Shown here piece after piece: positions 63,520 through 64,000 of a stretch of DNA of 64,000 bases. Under the pieces are notes generated by a model. It worked only from the letters and a program-made list of their open reading frames with translations. It was not told the origin of the DNA and made no database searches. The stretch comes from Sporocytophaga myxococcoides. GTDB taxonomy: Bacteria > Bacteroidota > Bacteroidia > Cytophagales > Cytophagaceae. The stretch covers positions 62,001-126,000 of the forward strand of contig NZ_BBLT01000013.1 of the NCBI RefSeq assembly GCF_000775915.1, read 5' to 3'. A program made the translations under genes and the position numbers. Numbering within the stretch: position 1 is the stretch's first letter; every line of letters starts with the position of its first letter.

Positions 63520-64000
63520 TTAAGAATTTCTGATTTTAGTTAGATACAAAATGTTTGGTTGAACATTAAGCTCTTCAAGGACTGCATATGATCTTTCTGC
63601 ATTTTCAACAGCATTATCTTTGTGTAGTCTGCTTTCAGTATCATTTCTGTCACCGAATATAATTGCATCTGTAGGACATGCTGAAGCACAAGCGGTAACG
63701 ATTTCACCATCAACTGGTCTTCTCTTCTCCATCTTAGCTTTAAGCTTTCCTTCCTGAATTCTCTGTACACAGAAAGAGCATTTTTCCATAACTCCTCTTG
63801 ATCTTACAGTTACATCAGGATTCAACACCATTCTACCAAGGAAGTTGTTCATGCTGACGTTCTTGTCAAACTCCTCGTTTTCGAAATATTTAAACCAGTT
63901 AAATCTTCTTACTTTATATGGACAGTTATTTGCACAGTATCTTGTTCCGATACATCTGTTGTAGGTCATTTGGTTCAGACCTTCGCTGCTATGAGTAGTA
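63520..64000 (-). CDS. actB: Alternative complex III subunit ActB, C-terminal part (window edge)
   Basis: The frame is open through base 64000, so the start lies outside. The visible part is the iron-sulfur domain: [20 protein letters not shown], then the loop cysteines in [20 protein letters not shown] and the second cluster set in [20 protein letters not shown]. ActB in Bacteroidota joins a molybdopterin-oxidoreductase-like domain that lacks the cofactor to this 3Fe-4S/4Fe-4S part; only the latter is seen here. It leads the act-cta cluster in this window. Confidence 0.93.
   Translation of the reverse strand, partial: TTHSSEGLNQMTYNRCIGTRYCANNCPYKVRRFNWFKYFENEEFDKNVSMNNFLGRMVLNPDVTVRSRGVMEKCSFCVQRIQEGKLKAKMEKRRPVDGEIVTACASACPTDAIIFGDRNDTESRLHKDNAVENAERSYAVLEELNVQPNILYLTKIRNS

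Overview
The window is 64 kb of AT-rich bacterial DNA from a member of the Bacteroidota, most likely a Cytophagales (Cytophaga/Sporocytophaga-like) organism; the genus is inference. Support comes from three secreted proteins with type IX secretion (T9SS) C-terminal sorting domains (one of them broken), an alternative complex III joined to cytochrome oxidase genes, the long two-domain form of IspG, a split-subunit type biotin carboxylase, TAnnTTTG-type promoter sequence and very few Shine-Dalgarno sites.

Region by region. 1-10 kb is housekeeping: the end of a biotin carboxylase, a DUF1015 protein, a TPR protein, Maf, GpsA, a class IV aminotransferase, thymidylate synthase and leucyl-tRNA synthetase. 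10-29 kb mixes secreted or surface proteins (a PorT-like barrel, T9SS cargo, lipoproteins) with small metabolic and DUF genes. It includes a Crp/Fnr-type regulator followed directly by a textbook TTGAT-N4-ATCAA operator and a haem-b-like membrane protein, a fatty acid desaturase, an RluA pseudouridine synthase, and a decayed FG-GAP/T9SS gene.

29-37 kb is the accessory part. It holds a DUF4157 (HExxH) protein of the kind linked to extracellular contractile injection systems and polymorphic toxins, with a 3' end that appears damaged by two compensating indels; a nucleotidyltransferase-HEPN protein; several orphan small genes including an Imm7-like immunity gene; a GC-richer SpoIIAA-like gene; and a REP-associated transposase (RAYT), frameshifted near its end, flanked by REP hairpins that differ by paired, compensating base changes.

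37-44 kb carries a WG-repeat protein, a YjbR protein, a small membrane protein not easily found by length cut-offs, IspG, a 1-kb gene-free stretch with a 21-bp tandem array and a cluster of TTTACAATTGTAA-like sites, a short-chain dehydrogenase, and an MlaE/MlaF lipid ABC transporter pair. 44-51 kb holds a 1151-residue outer-membrane-type protein and a 1238-residue NtrY-like sensor kinase.

51-64 kb is one long minus-strand respiratory cluster. In transcription order it reads actB (partial)-actC-actD-actE-actF-ctaC-ctaD-ctaA-ctaB-two cox3-cox4-SCO-DUF420-small CxxC protein. Quinol oxidation by alternative complex III feeds an aa3-type oxidase; CtaA and CtaB make haem A, and SCO and DUF420 help assembly. 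Domain and family names were assigned by reading the translated sequences, without database searches.
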